A stretch of DNA of 64,000 nt from Symsagittifera roscoffensis (GCF_963678635.1 NC_087067.1:51888233-51952232), one strand, 5' to 3'. Positions 36,871-47,051 are shown, counted from the first letter of the stretch. The notes: generated by a model not told the origin, from the sequence alone. Numbers and translations: made by a program.

Positions 36871-36898
36871 GTGCTGAAGTTACTTGTAATTTCAGCAC
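36871..36898 (+). other. Conserved LTR hairpin, 5' LTR
   Basis: GTGCTGAAGTTAC, loop TT, GTAATTTCAGCAC: a 13-bp stem with a single G-T wobble. It is present in all four LTRs in the window with paired substitutions, about 60 nt upstream of AATAAA. This could be a structured R-region RNA element or a DNA cruciform. Confidence 0.7.
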
Positions 36899-36959
36899 CA
36901 GAGAGATTTGAATTTAACTTAGAAATTAGTTGGACTCTCCCGAGCACTTCAGCAGCCGC

Positions 36960-36965
36960 AATAAA
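36960..36965 (+). promoter_or_regulatory. Polyadenylation signal AATAAA in the LTR
   Basis: Canonical hexamer within the LTR, in CCGCAATAAACC; the same in the 3' LTR at 55363-55368. Because the element is in sense orientation in a host intron, it could also end host transcripts. Confidence 0.6.
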
Positions 36966-37165
36966 CCAGTATACCCTAGATCTATTGAGCCTAGCAGAGA
37001 CTAGTTAAACAACCTGAGACTAGATAGTATAAGAGTAAGATTAGGATCGGTATTAGACTAAGAAGTTGCACGAATCTATCCGGCCGAAAATAAGATAGCG
37101 TGACGAGCAGACGGTGTACCCTATCCGAAATTACTCTATGAGTTACACTTCGGTCCTAACTCATC

Positions 37166-37182
37166 TGGTGCGACCATAAGTC
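37166..37182 (+). promoter_or_regulatory. Primer-binding site for minus-strand synthesis
   Basis: TGGTGCGACCATAAGTC begins two bases after the LTR. TGGT complements a tRNA ending ACCA, and the implied acceptor 5' strand is GCGACCA. I cannot assign the isoacceptor without the host tRNA set. Confidence 0.75.
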
Positions 37183-37251
37183 TCGAACAAGACCTTACTA
37201 GATTAGAATTAACCAAAAATAGATTAGAAATTAGACAAAAACATTTACAAA

Positions 37252-37485
37252 ATGTTATACGACAATAATTTAATTGAAATGTCTCTCCGACTCAATAGAT
37301 CAGAGCCAATATTCCGAACCATAATAGAACTACCCGGAATTGGAAGAAGACCTCGAACCAAAGACGACATACGACAAAGTAGAAACTTGCCGTATAGTTA
37401 TATGATAGTTCGGCAAAAGCCAGAACAAACTTTTATATTTCGAATACTACTTGCAATGAATTTAGATTTCCATTTGCAAACATAA
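37252..37485 (+). CDS. Small leader ORF, 77 residues, unknown function
   Basis: It runs from ATG to TAA, just downstream of the PBS. It is basic in the middle (GIGRRPRTKDDIRQSRN), with no membrane segment or signal peptide. The same frame is preserved in the copy at 1-211 without indels and with mainly synonymous or conservative changes, which argues for translation. Position suggests the first ORF on the genomic RNA: a regulatory uORF or a small nucleic-acid-binding accessory protein. No family recognised. Confidence 0.55.
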   Translation: MLYDNNLIEMSLRLNRSEPIFRTIIELPGIGRRPRTKDDIRQSRNLPYSYMIVRQKPEQTFIFRILLAMNLDFHLQT

Positions 37486-37814
37486 AACCTTGAAGTTAAT
37501 CTTCAACATCATTTCAGGCGCTAAACAAAATTAATATTATACAATAACGATTGATAAAAAGATCTAAGATCGTTTTCCTAAAACTCTGCAGTAATATACA
37601 AAACATGTTTGAAAAATATTTATTGGAAAATAAAAATAAAAATTAGTAGCATGACAATAAATGGTTAGTAATCATAAATCATCCTGTTGTTCCAGCTTCA
37701 TCATCTAAAACATAACAGCAATCATCAACTCACTAACATCATAAAACACTAAATCTTTCCTTTACACACATTTAAAACTTTATTAAAACTTAAATTCACT
37801 TAATTTTAAAACCA

Positions 37815-37839
37815 GATCATCAAGGCTTATCCTTGGATC
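37815..37839 (+). other. Leader stem-loop 1
   Basis: GATC-AT-CAAGG, loop CTTAT, CCTTG-GATC: a 9-bp stem with a 2-nt bulge. It is repeated identically 60 nt downstream. Confidence 0.6.
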
Positions 37840-37874
37840 TTAAATCATTTTCTACTTAATTAAATTTTAAATTT

Positions 37875-37899
37875 GATCATCAAGGCTTATCCTTGGATC
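37875..37899 (+). other. Leader stem-loop 2
   Basis: Exact repeat of stem-loop 1. The sequence between the two is not conserved, so the duplicated unit is the hairpin with a short flank. Confidence 0.6.
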
Positions 37900-38421
37900 A
37901 AACAGAACAACTTTGTTCTCCCCCACCCACTTAATTAGTGTCTAACGACCTCAAACGTCGATTCACTACCCAACCTTTTCTAAAGACCCAAGACTAATAG
38001 AAATTTTTAAACAAAACTAATCATTCAAATTAGGATAAACAGTGAAGAACTTCGGTTATTCATCCTTCACTTGACCCCCCCTCTTACCAGACCCAGGATA
38101 AATCTTAGACTTAGTAAGTTTAAAATAGTATCTAACGAACTACTCGCGTTCTAATTATACCTGAACCTTGTGGATCGATTTACTATTCTCCAACCCTTGA
38201 ACACAATCACTACCCCTAAGTAAGATTAAGTAAGTTAACACCTTAGCTTATACTAGTCACGAGAAAGTAAAAATCATTCTTCGGAATCGATATACTTTTC
38301 TCTCCAACCCTGAACAAATAGACCCAGGTTAAGCTAACCAAAAAATCGTAAGAACTAACAGTTTAAGAAAATAGAAATCATTTAACAACTTTTTGCATCC
38401 GTCATTCTAAACCTTATGTAA

Positions 38422-38883
38422 TTTAAAAACCTAGGAAATAAACAAACAATCATTTTACACAATTGTGAAATAGATAACAAAAAATACGACCTTGTAATCA
38501 CACCTCATACACAAACAGTTGGATACATTCGAACAAAACGACAAACACTAAAGAGGAAAATAATAACTAAACAAAGACAAATAACACGAAAAAGATTTTC
38601 AAAAAACCGAAACGCATTTTCAGAATCAGAAACCAACAGTTTAGACGAACTTTACAAACTAAAAGAATCAATAGATAAAAATTACCCACTTCACGATCAA
38701 TTATATTTTTCTGACTCAGAAACAACATCAAATTCATCACAAAGAGGAAAAAGAAGAATAAAAAAGCAGTACAAACACAAACCAGTACATCTATACAATT
38801 GGAATCAACCAATTCGACACATTAATAATTACATATTAACAGTCATCGAACGAAAAAATGAGCTCAACGCACACCCCAGGTGA
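38422..38883 (+). CDS. ATG-less basic ORF (153 codons) overlapping the gag start
   Basis: Opens after TAA at 38419 and closes with TGA at 38881, 26 nt inside gag in another frame. There is no Met at all, so it would need splicing, a non-AUG start or recoding. It has two basic clusters, RTKRQTLKRK...RQITRKRF and RGKRRIKKQYKHK, flanking acidic/Ser stretches (SESETNSLDEL, SDSETTSNSS). Codon use matches gag. The layout recalls arginine-rich RNA-binding accessory proteins of complex retroviruses, but no homology is claimed. Chance openness in A-rich DNA is the alternative. Confidence 0.4.
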   Translation, partial: FKNLGNKQTIILHNCEIDNKKYDLVITPHTQTVGYIRTKRQTLKRKIITKQRQITRKRFSKNRNAFSESETNSLDELYKLKESIDKNYPLHDQLYFSDSETTSNSSQRGKRRIKKQYKHKPVHLYNWNQPIRHINNYILTVIERKNELNAHPR

Positions 38884-41800
38884 AGAAAGTCCAGATGATG
38901 ATGAAATCTTTCCTTTTATAGTAGACGCAGATACTGATAGAGGACAACACATATTTTGTCAAAATTTACTCGTAAATTTATTTGAACCCGGAATCAGTCC
39001 ATGTAAAACAGAGTTCCCCGATGTAAAAATCAAAAGACAAATCATAGATCACTACTTAAAAGATATATGCAACATAACACAACAGTATGGAATCTACTCC
39101 ATAGAATTCACTTCCCCAAACCATAATAATAGAACATATACTATTCAAACAGACGATCTTGATTTAGAATTTTCAAAAGTTTTTTCAGAATATATAAAAA
39201 GCATCCAATATCATAACTCACAAAGAGCAAACTCCATATTCACCAATGAAGTTTTCGCAATAATATATAGTTATATTTCGATATTAGAAAACGAAATCCC
39301 ACTAACAAATGTCTCACCGACAGAAACATCTAAACATTTGAAAGTACGACATGAAATCACACTACTCTCTAGTTATTTAAACATCATTAAAGAAAATTTC
39401 ACGAAAGACGACGTTTCACAACATACCAAACACGATTTACAAAAAATTTTAGCATGGTTCATAATAGATTATTTCACACACAATATTGATTTAATTGCAC
39501 AAGCAAGAAAAAAATTTAGACCCCAAAATTCGAACGATGATACCGCTATCACAGAACAATCAGATTATGTTTGGGACCCCGAATGGTCTCATCCCGCATT
39601 TATAAGCTTTCCACAATCAATCTCAAGTCAAGCAATAGGTACAATATCTTACATAAGAGATTATGTAAGAGTAATACCATTAACAATTGATGCAACACCA
39701 TTAAACTATAATACATTTTTACCCGATACACAAAATAATAGTTTAAACTCGACAGTCATACACAACGAAAACCTCAATGGAACTAGGAATCTTACTCAAC
39801 AAGATATTCAGACACCATCACACTTCATAAATGAAGAAATTGTACACACAACAACTACACAACAAAGTATTTCACCAATACGCCCAAATTTAACAACACC
39901 AAGAAATACAAATCCTTCACAAACACAGGTAACCTTACAATCAACCGTTAAACCTTCGGTTGCCCCTAAATACTCACATATGGATTACCAAACATACAGA
40001 CCCATGACAATACCATCAAAAACACGCAAAACATTCACTAGAAACAACTTTGCAGACCATAATTATAATTATACACATCCATCAAAAACAAATTATCAAC
40101 CACAAAGGAATTTTAATCAATATACAAAACCTCGAAACTGGGATAACCCAACGGCCCAATATAATTCCAAAAATTTTCAACCAAATCCTCCACAGGATCG
40201 CAGTGAAAATTACCCATTTTTTCAACAGAATAAAAATAAAAAACAAACATCTTATCAAATGGATTATTTATCCTCAGATGACGATTTCTTACAACCAGAT
40301 ATATTTGCACAAAATACTCAAGAATATCGTAGACAAGGAATACAGAGAACACGTACAAATCATAGAAATCTTTCTCCACAACCAATAGATGCACAACATC
40401 AACAACCAATTCAACAACAAAATCCAATTAATACACAATCTTTTCAACCAATTCAACAACAAAATCCAATGACTGCACACTCGTATCAAGCATCACAAAT
40501 GCAAAATGAAATACCACTCCCATATTATCTCCAACAACATGAAATAACAAGAAACCAACTTTCAAATTTTTCTCAAATGCCAAATGCAGCAGAATCATTA
40601 CAAATGACAATGAATCCATACCTTATGGGTGGATCATCAATAACATCAAACAAACCTTTAATGGTTTTCACAGGAACAGACCCTGAATATTCTGTAGAAG
40701 ATTATTTAAATGCAGTAACAGCAAACCTGATTTTAAATATTGGACCTGAACCAATTAATACGCCACTACATCAAAATTGGATACATCGACGCACAGCGTT
40801 AATACAAACAACCTTAGATGGCGCAGCCCAAAAATGGTTTTCAGTACTACCTTTAGAAATAAAATCAAACTGGAAAAGGTTTACACAGGAATTTTCAAAA
40901 ATGTTTGACTCCGAAAGAAACAAACAACAACAAAGAGTTTTATGTAATGAAATTCGCAGATTACCAAACGAAACCATCAAGCAAATAGCAGTACGAATCG
41001 AAACACTAGTTCGAAAAGCATATTCACTAAATACACATGACTATAAAAACACAAAGATGACAGAAATCTTAATGATGACCTTAACACCACAATTAAGGAA
41101 AATAGCAATAAAAAAGAGAGCATCCCATCCTTCTTCAATTCGAGAACCCGATTTAGATTTTCGAAAACTAGTAGACAAATTAGAACAAGCAGAAATCACG
41201 ATGAAACTAGAAGAAACGGAAAATCTGAAATTACAATACGTTAACAAAATTGAAACGACTCCCACTAATATTAATAATATACAGGAATCAGAAACAGACC
41301 TCGTTGAAAAAATCACTGAAATACTCAATATTTACGAAAAGAACCCGAACTTTAAAGGCAAACCATCTTTCAAAAAATGGTGTAATTATTGCCGCCGATA
41401 CGGACATAGTATTTCCGAATGTAGACAAAAACAGCAAGATAGTCAAAATAAACCTCAAAAATACAAAGAACCAAATAAATCATTCTATCAATACATGAAA
41501 AAAGATCAAAATCTACCAAACAAAAATGTATACAGCAACAACAGTTCAGGAAAACCACTTCCGAACAATACAAGTTATACAAGAAATCAATCCCCATATA
41601 ACTCAAGTTATAGAGGAAGATCACCAGAACGAAGAAACACGAATAATTCATCACAAAATCACTACAATAGACCAAATAGTCGAAATAACTACTCCAGATC
41701 AAATTCAAATACACAACGATTTGTTTCTAGATCTAATTCCCAATCAAGAAATAACTACTATCCAAACAACCAATCACGAAATTCATCATACAATAGGAAT

Positions 41801-42502
41801 AGAAACTACTCCTATAATCGAAATAGAAGTTATTCAAACAACCGAAACCAGAATTACCCGAACAATCGATCAAGGAATAACTCATATAATAGATCGAACT
41901 ATAACAGACCAAACAATAATTACCAAAACAGATCGCGAAATAATTCACAAAATCGACACTCAAGTTATAATAATCGTTATAGAAATTATTCCCAATCACC
42001 ACACCGGAATAATAATAACTATAATAATTCTAATAACCGCCATAGAAGCAGTACACCTAAACATCAAAGACAAATCAATCAAGTACAAGCTAACCCAGAA
42101 ACAACATCAGACCCCCCAGGTATTGATGACACAGTAACTGATACGTTACAACTCAATCAAATAAACTGTACATCATCAGATTCAGAAAGTGATACTGAAA
42201 ACACTCTTGCTATCAATATGATAAAAGTCGAAAATGACTATGAATCTGTCATATATGAACAACCCTTTCCATCACATATATATGAAAATCAATCAGAATT
42301 TCTTCAAAATTATTACACTACACCCATAAATTCCACACCAACAACGCAAGAAACAAATGAGATTAACACTACAAATCAAACCAATAAAAACACCAAAACA
42401 AAATGCTTGAATACAAACCACATCTACCAAAATATACAAAAAGAACAACCCAAAGAAAAAAATCTGGACAATACCATTTCTCTTAGAAAGCCCAAGAAAT
42501 AA
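38858..42502 (+). CDS. gag: Gag polyprotein (1214 residues)
   Basis: Starts at ATG 38858 and stops at TAA 42500. The retrotransposon Gag (capsid-type) domain spans about residues 605-780 (PLMVFTGTDPEYSVEDYL through GAAQKWFSVL and LCNEIRRLPNETIKQIAVRI). A CCHC zinc knuckle follows at about residues 846-859 (CNYCRRYGHSISEC, spacing C-x2-C-x4-H-x4-C). The N-terminal 600 residues are unrecognised, ending in a Gln/Pro/Asn-rich linker with duplicated PIQQQNP units at about 510-535. After the knuckle come about 190 residues of Asn/Arg/Ser/Tyr-rich repeats (RNxSYNRxRN). Much longer than the usual Ty3/gypsy Gag. It forms the particle and binds RNA. Confidence 0.92.
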   Translation: MSSTHTPGEESPDDDEIFPFIVDADTDRGQHIFCQNLLVNLFEPGISPCKTEFPDVKIKRQIIDHYLKDICNITQQYGIYSIEFTSPNHNNRTYTIQTDDLDLEFSKVFSEYIKSIQYHNSQRANSIFTNEVFAIIYSYISILENEIPLTNVSPTETSKHLKVRHEITLLSSYLNIIKENFTKDDVSQHTKHDLQKILAWFIIDYFTHNIDLIAQARKKFRPQNSNDDTAITEQSDYVWDPEWSHPAFISFPQSISSQAIGTISYIRDYVRVIPLTIDATPLNYNTFLPDTQNNSLNSTVIHNENLNGTRNLTQQDIQTPSHFINEEIVHTTTTQQSISPIRPNLTTPRNTNPSQTQVTLQSTVKPSVAPKYSHMDYQTYRPMTIPSKTRKTFTRNNFADHNYNYTHPSKTNYQPQRNFNQYTKPRNWDNPTAQYNSKNFQPNPPQDRSENYPFFQQNKNKKQTSYQMDYLSSDDDFLQPDIFAQNTQEYRRQGIQRTRTNHRNLSPQPIDAQHQQPIQQQNPINTQSFQPIQQQNPMTAHSYQASQMQNEIPLPYYLQQHEITRNQLSNFSQMPNAAESLQMTMNPYLMGGSSITSNKPLMVFTGTDPEYSVEDYLNAVTANLILNIGPEPINTPLHQNWIHRRTALIQTTLDGAAQKWFSVLPLEIKSNWKRFTQEFSKMFDSERNKQQQRVLCNEIRRLPNETIKQIAVRIETLVRKAYSLNTHDYKNTKMTEILMMTLTPQLRKIAIKKRASHPSSIREPDLDFRKLVDKLEQAEITMKLEETENLKLQYVNKIETTPTNINNIQESETDLVEKITEILNIYEKNPNFKGKPSFKKWCNYCRRYGHSISECRQKQQDSQNKPQKYKEPNKSFYQYMKKDQNLPNKNVYSNNSSGKPLPNNTSYTRNQSPYNSSYRGRSPERRNTNNSSQNHYNRPNSRNNYSRSNSNTQRFVSRSNSQSRNNYYPNNQSRNSSYNRNRNYSYNRNRSYSNNRNQNYPNNRSRNNSYNRSNYNRPNNNYQNRSRNNSQNRHSSYNNRYRNYSQSPHRNNNNYNNSNNRHRSSTPKHQRQINQVQANPETTSDPPGIDDTVTDTLQLNQINCTSSDSESDTENTLAINMIKVENDYESVIYEQPFPSHIYENQSEFLQNYYTTPINSTPTTQETNEINTTNQTNKNTKTKCLNTNHIYQNIQKEQPKEKNLDNTISLRKPKK

Positions 42503-45500
42503 AGAATTTCAACCACCAGACCTTGAAATAGATTTTTTAATTGATTCAGGAGCAGAATCAAACATAATAAACATCCCCACATGGAATGAAATAAAAACTT
42601 TACATCCAAAGCTAACACCTCTTGAAACCTCCAGCAAACTAGCAACAGCACAAGGATCAACATTGATAAACTACGGAAAAATCCAATTATTTCTCCTCCC
42701 TACCAGAACAATGGAGCAAAGTAAAATTCTAAACAAGCCATTTAAACAAATATTCCATATCACTGATATTAAATATAATATCATTGGAATACCATTTATT
42801 TCGAAGTATATACCAACAATTAACATCCTAAATAGTAAAATATTAATCAAAGATAAATATACAAAAACAAAAGAAACATCCCTAACATTTTTTCAAAGAT
42901 TAAACAAACAACCACCATTCTTTTCAAAATTTTATCCAATATATAACCAACAAAGAAAACACCTGAAACCACTATCAGGAAACATATATAATTTTTCAAT
43001 CAAACAAGTTCACCAATATGATAAAGAACAAAACAAACAAAAATTTTATATGTCAGATTTTGAATTCAAACCTATTCATAAATTTTTCAAAATCACAATC
43101 TCATCAATAAAATATTTGAAAAATTCGAATTCAGATATTATTTCCTTACATGTCTATAACAACACACCTTACCAAGTAACATTACCTTTAGGACTTTTAG
43201 GATATTGTGAAACCAACGCTACAATATCACCAATACATGAAAAAGCCTATCGCGTAAATAATATACTCCAATTACTAGATATTTGCCAATCTACAATTCT
43301 TAATGAAGAATTATCTATAAATAATATAATAAGTAACGAAAACAGAAATACGGATTATTTCACAAAAACTCCATATTTCAAACCTACATTCAACATCAGT
43401 AACTACACAGAGAAACAACAAAAATTTTTAACAATGTTTAATTTCCAACATTCACAAATAACACAAGACGAATTCGAAAAGTTAGCCAAACAGCTAATTA
43501 AATATTCATCAGTCTATGCAACATCAAAATTCGATGTTGGCAAAATCAGTTCATCACTACATCTCCCATTAAAACCAGACGCAGTTTTCAAAAAACAGAG
43601 AGCAAGTAAAGTACCAATTCACTTACATGATAAAGTAAACAGATTACTCGATATTTTAGAACAGTACAATATTATATCACCAGTTAATAAAGAAGAACAA
43701 CCAAAAGGCAACACATTCATCAACCCCGTTATCATTCTAGCTAAAGGAGAATCATTAAAAATCGTTCTCGATGCTAGATACCTCAATTCACTTATAGATG
43801 AATCAAAATGTAATTGGCCCATTGAACCAATACAAGTTATTTTAACAAAAATAAACGGCAAATACTTTACAACCGCCGATATGAATAGTGCATACAATCA
43901 AATGCCACTAGATGAACAATCACGACGGTTAACACAATTTGTTATCGGAAACCAACAATACGAATTTAACCGCTTATTCTATGGAATATCCATAGGACCA
44001 GCAGCATTTTCAGCTTTTATGAGCAAAATTTTTAGACCACTAATACTCAAGAAAAACGCAATCACCTATCTAGACGATGTTTTTATGCAATCACAAACAA
44101 AAGACGAAATGTTCAATGTTTTAGAAAAATACCACCAAATACTTCAGAACGAAAATCTGAAGGCCGCCCCCGATAAATCACACTTCTTTTTGACAAGAGT
44201 TAAATTCTTAGGACATAACATAGAAAGAAAAACAATCACTCCATTGAAATCACGCATTGACGCTATTCAAAAACTTCAACCACCAACAAATAAAAAGAAA
44301 ATCCAAGAATTTCTTGGAATGTTAAACTTTTTAAGTAAATATGTTTATAAAATGCAATTATATCTACGACCATTTTACAACATCCTTAGACAACAAAATA
44401 ATTTTGAATGGAATACAGAACATCAAGCACGATTCGAAGAAATAAAGAAACTTTTAACTGAACAAATTTCAAACACAATTCCAGACCCTGATCAACCATT
44501 TTATGCAATGTGCGATGCTTCGAACTTTGGCATCGGCGCAGCACTATTACAATCACATAATGGTACAAATAAAATGAACCTGATATCAGCAAATTCCCGA
44601 TTATTCACTCAAGCAGAGCTACGACTCTCAACTCTAATGAGAGAATGTACAGCCATAATATATACACTGACAGAATATGAATTTCTGATACTTGGATCAA
44701 AACATCCAACAGTTTTATTCACAGACCACAAACCAATCATTTTTCTTTTCACACAGAAATCTAACCCAAACCACCGAGTTTACAGATTTCAACTAATTCT
44801 AATGAAATTTCCAAACTTACATATAGTTTGGACTGCAGGAAAAAATCTTGCATTACCAGACACCTTAAGTCGAAATACACCACCTGAATTACTTACACGA
44901 AAAACAACAGTTGAAATACCCAAAAATATAAAATTCTACCTTGCAGAAAACGAAACATCACCTCGATTAGAATGCAAATATGCAGTTAAAACTGATATTG
45001 AACAATCACAAATAAATAATTTACAACATTTTCCACTTTATTTAGATTGTCAAAATAATCATTATGAAGTTGATTTACTTGGAACATCAACCTTCAAACC
45101 AATCCCATATTCCCAATGGATAAAAAGTAACACCCAACAAAAACGAACAAAACAACACCCGCCTAAAAAAGACCATTTTCCACTAATTGAAAAAGAAGAA
45201 TTAACTGATAAAATAAATTTATCAGGACCACAAACAAATGATTCAAAATACACAATAAATCAAGTTTTTGACCTTCACGACCCACTTGATACAATACCCT
45301 TATCTAAATTAGAAATCGAAAACATTTTTCTCCCCCCAACAGATACGATTACAATTTCAACACTGAAACAATATCAAAATCTTGACCCGATAATTAGACA
45401 ACTGAAATCATGGCACAAATATAAAACTAAACCTATCAAAGCAGATTCAACCATTCTAGGAAACAAAACACTCCTCCGATACTTTCGCAAATTTAACAAC

Positions 45501-47051
45501 ACAACAATTAACGAAAACACAGACCTTTTAGAGTATAACATGAATGAATCTACAGTTCCATGTCTCCCTATAAGTATGATTCTTATAGCTTTTAATATTT
45601 CACATACACAAAATATTAAAGGACACTCTGGATCAGAAAAAACATATTCAAATTTTATGCAAAATTTTTACTTTCCAAATGCACCAATTTGGATAAAAGT
45701 ACTATGCAATGACTGTATAGTATGTCAACTAAATAAACCTTACCCAAATCAAAAACAAATAGCACAAAAACAAGATTTTAAAGGACAAAGTTTGTACTTT
45801 AATCATCGTATCTCATTTGATACTAAAGGACCAATTTCACCCTCATCAGAAGGAAACTCCTACATTATGGTAATTGTTGACGCATTTACACATTATGTAG
45901 CACTTAACCCAGTACCACATTGTAACGCTTATTACGCTTACACAACACTCTATGAACACTGGATAGCAAAATTCGGACTACCAGAAATTTTAGTTACAGA
46001 CAACGGTACAGAATTCATAAATAATGAAACGATAACACTATGTCATTTATACAACATTAAACACAAACCACGTACATCTCATGCACCTTGGACAAACGGC
46101 TTAGTCGAAGGTATGAACCGTTCACTACAAGAATATCTTAGATGTATCATCAACGGAAATGATACAAAATATACCGAATGGTCAGCAGATGTAAAATTAT
46201 TTCCCTTAGCATATAATTCACAAATTACGACAACTCTAGGAATGTCACCATACGAAATGGTTTTTAACCAAAAGCCACGCAAACCAATAATGTTTACAGC
46301 AAATTCTCATAAAAACGCACAAGGTTATTGTCAACCAAATAAAGACTCAATTTGTTATAACCTCCCATTACATACACACGATGAAGATCATTTTCATCAC
46401 CCACAAATTCTTAAATTAGCCTCCGGTACACACACCGAATGGATTTTAAATAGAGATAAGAAACACAATGAAATTTATCAAAAAATAACGAAAAAGTTAT
46501 TACAAAGACAAAACATAAATGAACAAATCAATTCACGCTTTACACCAGCTTCCGATTTAAAAATTGGAACATTTGTTTTAATACCTAATTTTAATACTCA
46601 AAAAGGAATTTCTAAAAAATTACAACCCCTCCGAAAAGGACCCTACCAAATAATTGCAAAACCCACTGATGTCACATATAAAATTACCGACTCAAACAAA
46701 AAAGAAATCGTTCAGCACCGAAACAACCTATTACCTTATTACCCAAAAGAATACGCACTCCGCGAATTAACTCAATTATATTCTTTCACAGGATTAAAAA
46801 TCATTCAAAACGAACCACATCTGAAAAACACAGAACAAAATGATAACGCCACCAAAAACAATACACAAAACCATAAAGAATCCCCAAAACAAAGAAAAAA
46901 TAGAAAAATGACAGAACAAATAATACCCCAAGAAGAAATAGACAAATCTGAACATAGAAAAACAACAAGACTCCGAAATCAACCACGTAAAAACTACAAA
47001 ATGTTCATCCCCCAATCTAAAATATATAAGAAAGTAGAATTTCAAAAGTAA
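42411..47051 (+). CDS. pol: Pol polyprotein: protease, reverse transcriptase, RNase H, integrase
   Basis: The frame opens at 42411, overlaps gag by about 90 nt and lies one base ahead of it, so expression needs a +1 (or -2) shift. The TTG at 42663 inside the frame is not a start. The retropepsin active site IDSGAES is at about 42540, with flap text ATAQGS and IIGIPF. RT catalytic Asp lies in TADMNSAYNQ (43878) and YLDD (44067-44078). RNase H acids are in CDASNFG (44514), MREC (44643) and TDHKP (44724). Integrase has an H-x6-H/C-x2-C zinc site (45603-45726) and a DD35E core with codons at 45819, 45999 and 46107. A GPY/F-like PLRKGPYQIIAKP segment is followed by a Lys/Asn-rich tail. All catalytic residues are present. 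Confidence 0.95.
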   Translation: MQTTSTKIYKKNNPKKKIWTIPFLLESPRNKEFQPPDLEIDFLIDSGAESNIINIPTWNEIKTLHPKLTPLETSSKLATAQGSTLINYGKIQLFLLPTRTMEQSKILNKPFKQIFHITDIKYNIIGIPFISKYIPTINILNSKILIKDKYTKTKETSLTFFQRLNKQPPFFSKFYPIYNQQRKHLKPLSGNIYNFSIKQVHQYDKEQNKQKFYMSDFEFKPIHKFFKITISSIKYLKNSNSDIISLHVYNNTPYQVTLPLGLLGYCETNATISPIHEKAYRVNNILQLLDICQSTILNEELSINNIISNENRNTDYFTKTPYFKPTFNISNYTEKQQKFLTMFNFQHSQITQDEFEKLAKQLIKYSSVYATSKFDVGKISSSLHLPLKPDAVFKKQRASKVPIHLHDKVNRLLDILEQYNIISPVNKEEQPKGNTFINPVIILAKGESLKIVLDARYLNSLIDESKCNWPIEPIQVILTKINGKYFTTADMNSAYNQMPLDEQSRRLTQFVIGNQQYEFNRLFYGISIGPAAFSAFMSKIFRPLILKKNAITYLDDVFMQSQTKDEMFNVLEKYHQILQNENLKAAPDKSHFFLTRVKFLGHNIERKTITPLKSRIDAIQKLQPPTNKKKIQEFLGMLNFLSKYVYKMQLYLRPFYNILRQQNNFEWNTEHQARFEEIKKLLTEQISNTIPDPDQPFYAMCDASNFGIGAALLQSHNGTNKMNLISANSRLFTQAELRLSTLMRECTAIIYTLTEYEFLILGSKHPTVLFTDHKPIIFLFTQKSNPNHRVYRFQLILMKFPNLHIVWTAGKNLALPDTLSRNTPPELLTRKTTVEIPKNIKFYLAENETSPRLECKYAVKTDIEQSQINNLQHFPLYLDCQNNHYEVDLLGTSTFKPIPYSQWIKSNTQQKRTKQHPPKKDHFPLIEKEELTDKINLSGPQTNDSKYTINQVFDLHDPLDTIPLSKLEIENIFLPPTDTITISTLKQYQNLDPIIRQLKSWHKYKTKPIKADSTILGNKTLLRYFRKFNNTTINENTDLLEYNMNESTVPCLPISMILIAFNISHTQNIKGHSGSEKTYSNFMQNFYFPNAPIWIKVLCNDCIVCQLNKPYPNQKQIAQKQDFKGQSLYFNHRISFDTKGPISPSSEGNSYIMVIVDAFTHYVALNPVPHCNAYYAYTTLYEHWIAKFGLPEILVTDNGTEFINNETITLCHLYNIKHKPRTSHAPWTNGLVEGMNRSLQEYLRCIINGNDTKYTEWSADVKLFPLAYNSQITTTLGMSPYEMVFNQKPRKPIMFTANSHKNAQGYCQPNKDSICYNLPLHTHDEDHFHHPQILKLASGTHTEWILNRDKKHNEIYQKITKKLLQRQNINEQINSRFTPASDLKIGTFVLIPNFNTQKGISKKLQPLRKGPYQIIAKPTDVTYKITDSNKKEIVQHRNNLLPYYPKEYALRELTQLYSFTGLKIIQNEPHLKNTEQNDNATKNNTQNHKESPKQRKNRKMTEQIIPQEEIDKSEHRKTTRLRNQPRKNYKMFIPQSKIYKKVEFQK

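Larger units (their letters stand above)
36756..37163 (+). repeat. 5' LTR (408 bp)
   Basis: TG...CA ends. It carries a TATA-like CTATATTTTA at about 36771, CCAAT words at about 36804 and 36831, the 28-nt hairpin at 36871, an AATAAA polyadenylation signal at 36960-36965 and a donor-like GAGTAAGA at about 37034. U3/R/U5 limits are not certain. Confidence 0.97.
37486..38421 (+). other. Untranslated leader of the retrotransposon
   Basis: About 0.94 kb without a long ORF. It holds two identical hairpins (37815 and 37875) and degenerate repeated blocks around TCTAACGA...CCAACC(T) at about 37940, 38130 and 38300. A 3' splice-site-like CATCATTTCAG ends at 37517. It is a plausible packaging/dimerisation or export region by position. 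Confidence 0.5.

Noticed and set aside
41526-42137. 203-codon plus-strand frame (and neighbours at 40050, 41250) inside gag
   Set aside because: Alternate-frame shadow of the Asn/Arg/Ser repeat region of gag; regular Ile/Thr composition follows from the repeated codons.
42663-42665. Start of pol at 42663
   Set aside because: The codon is TTG, and the frame upstream to 42411 contains the protease active site; pol needs a frameshift rather than its own start.
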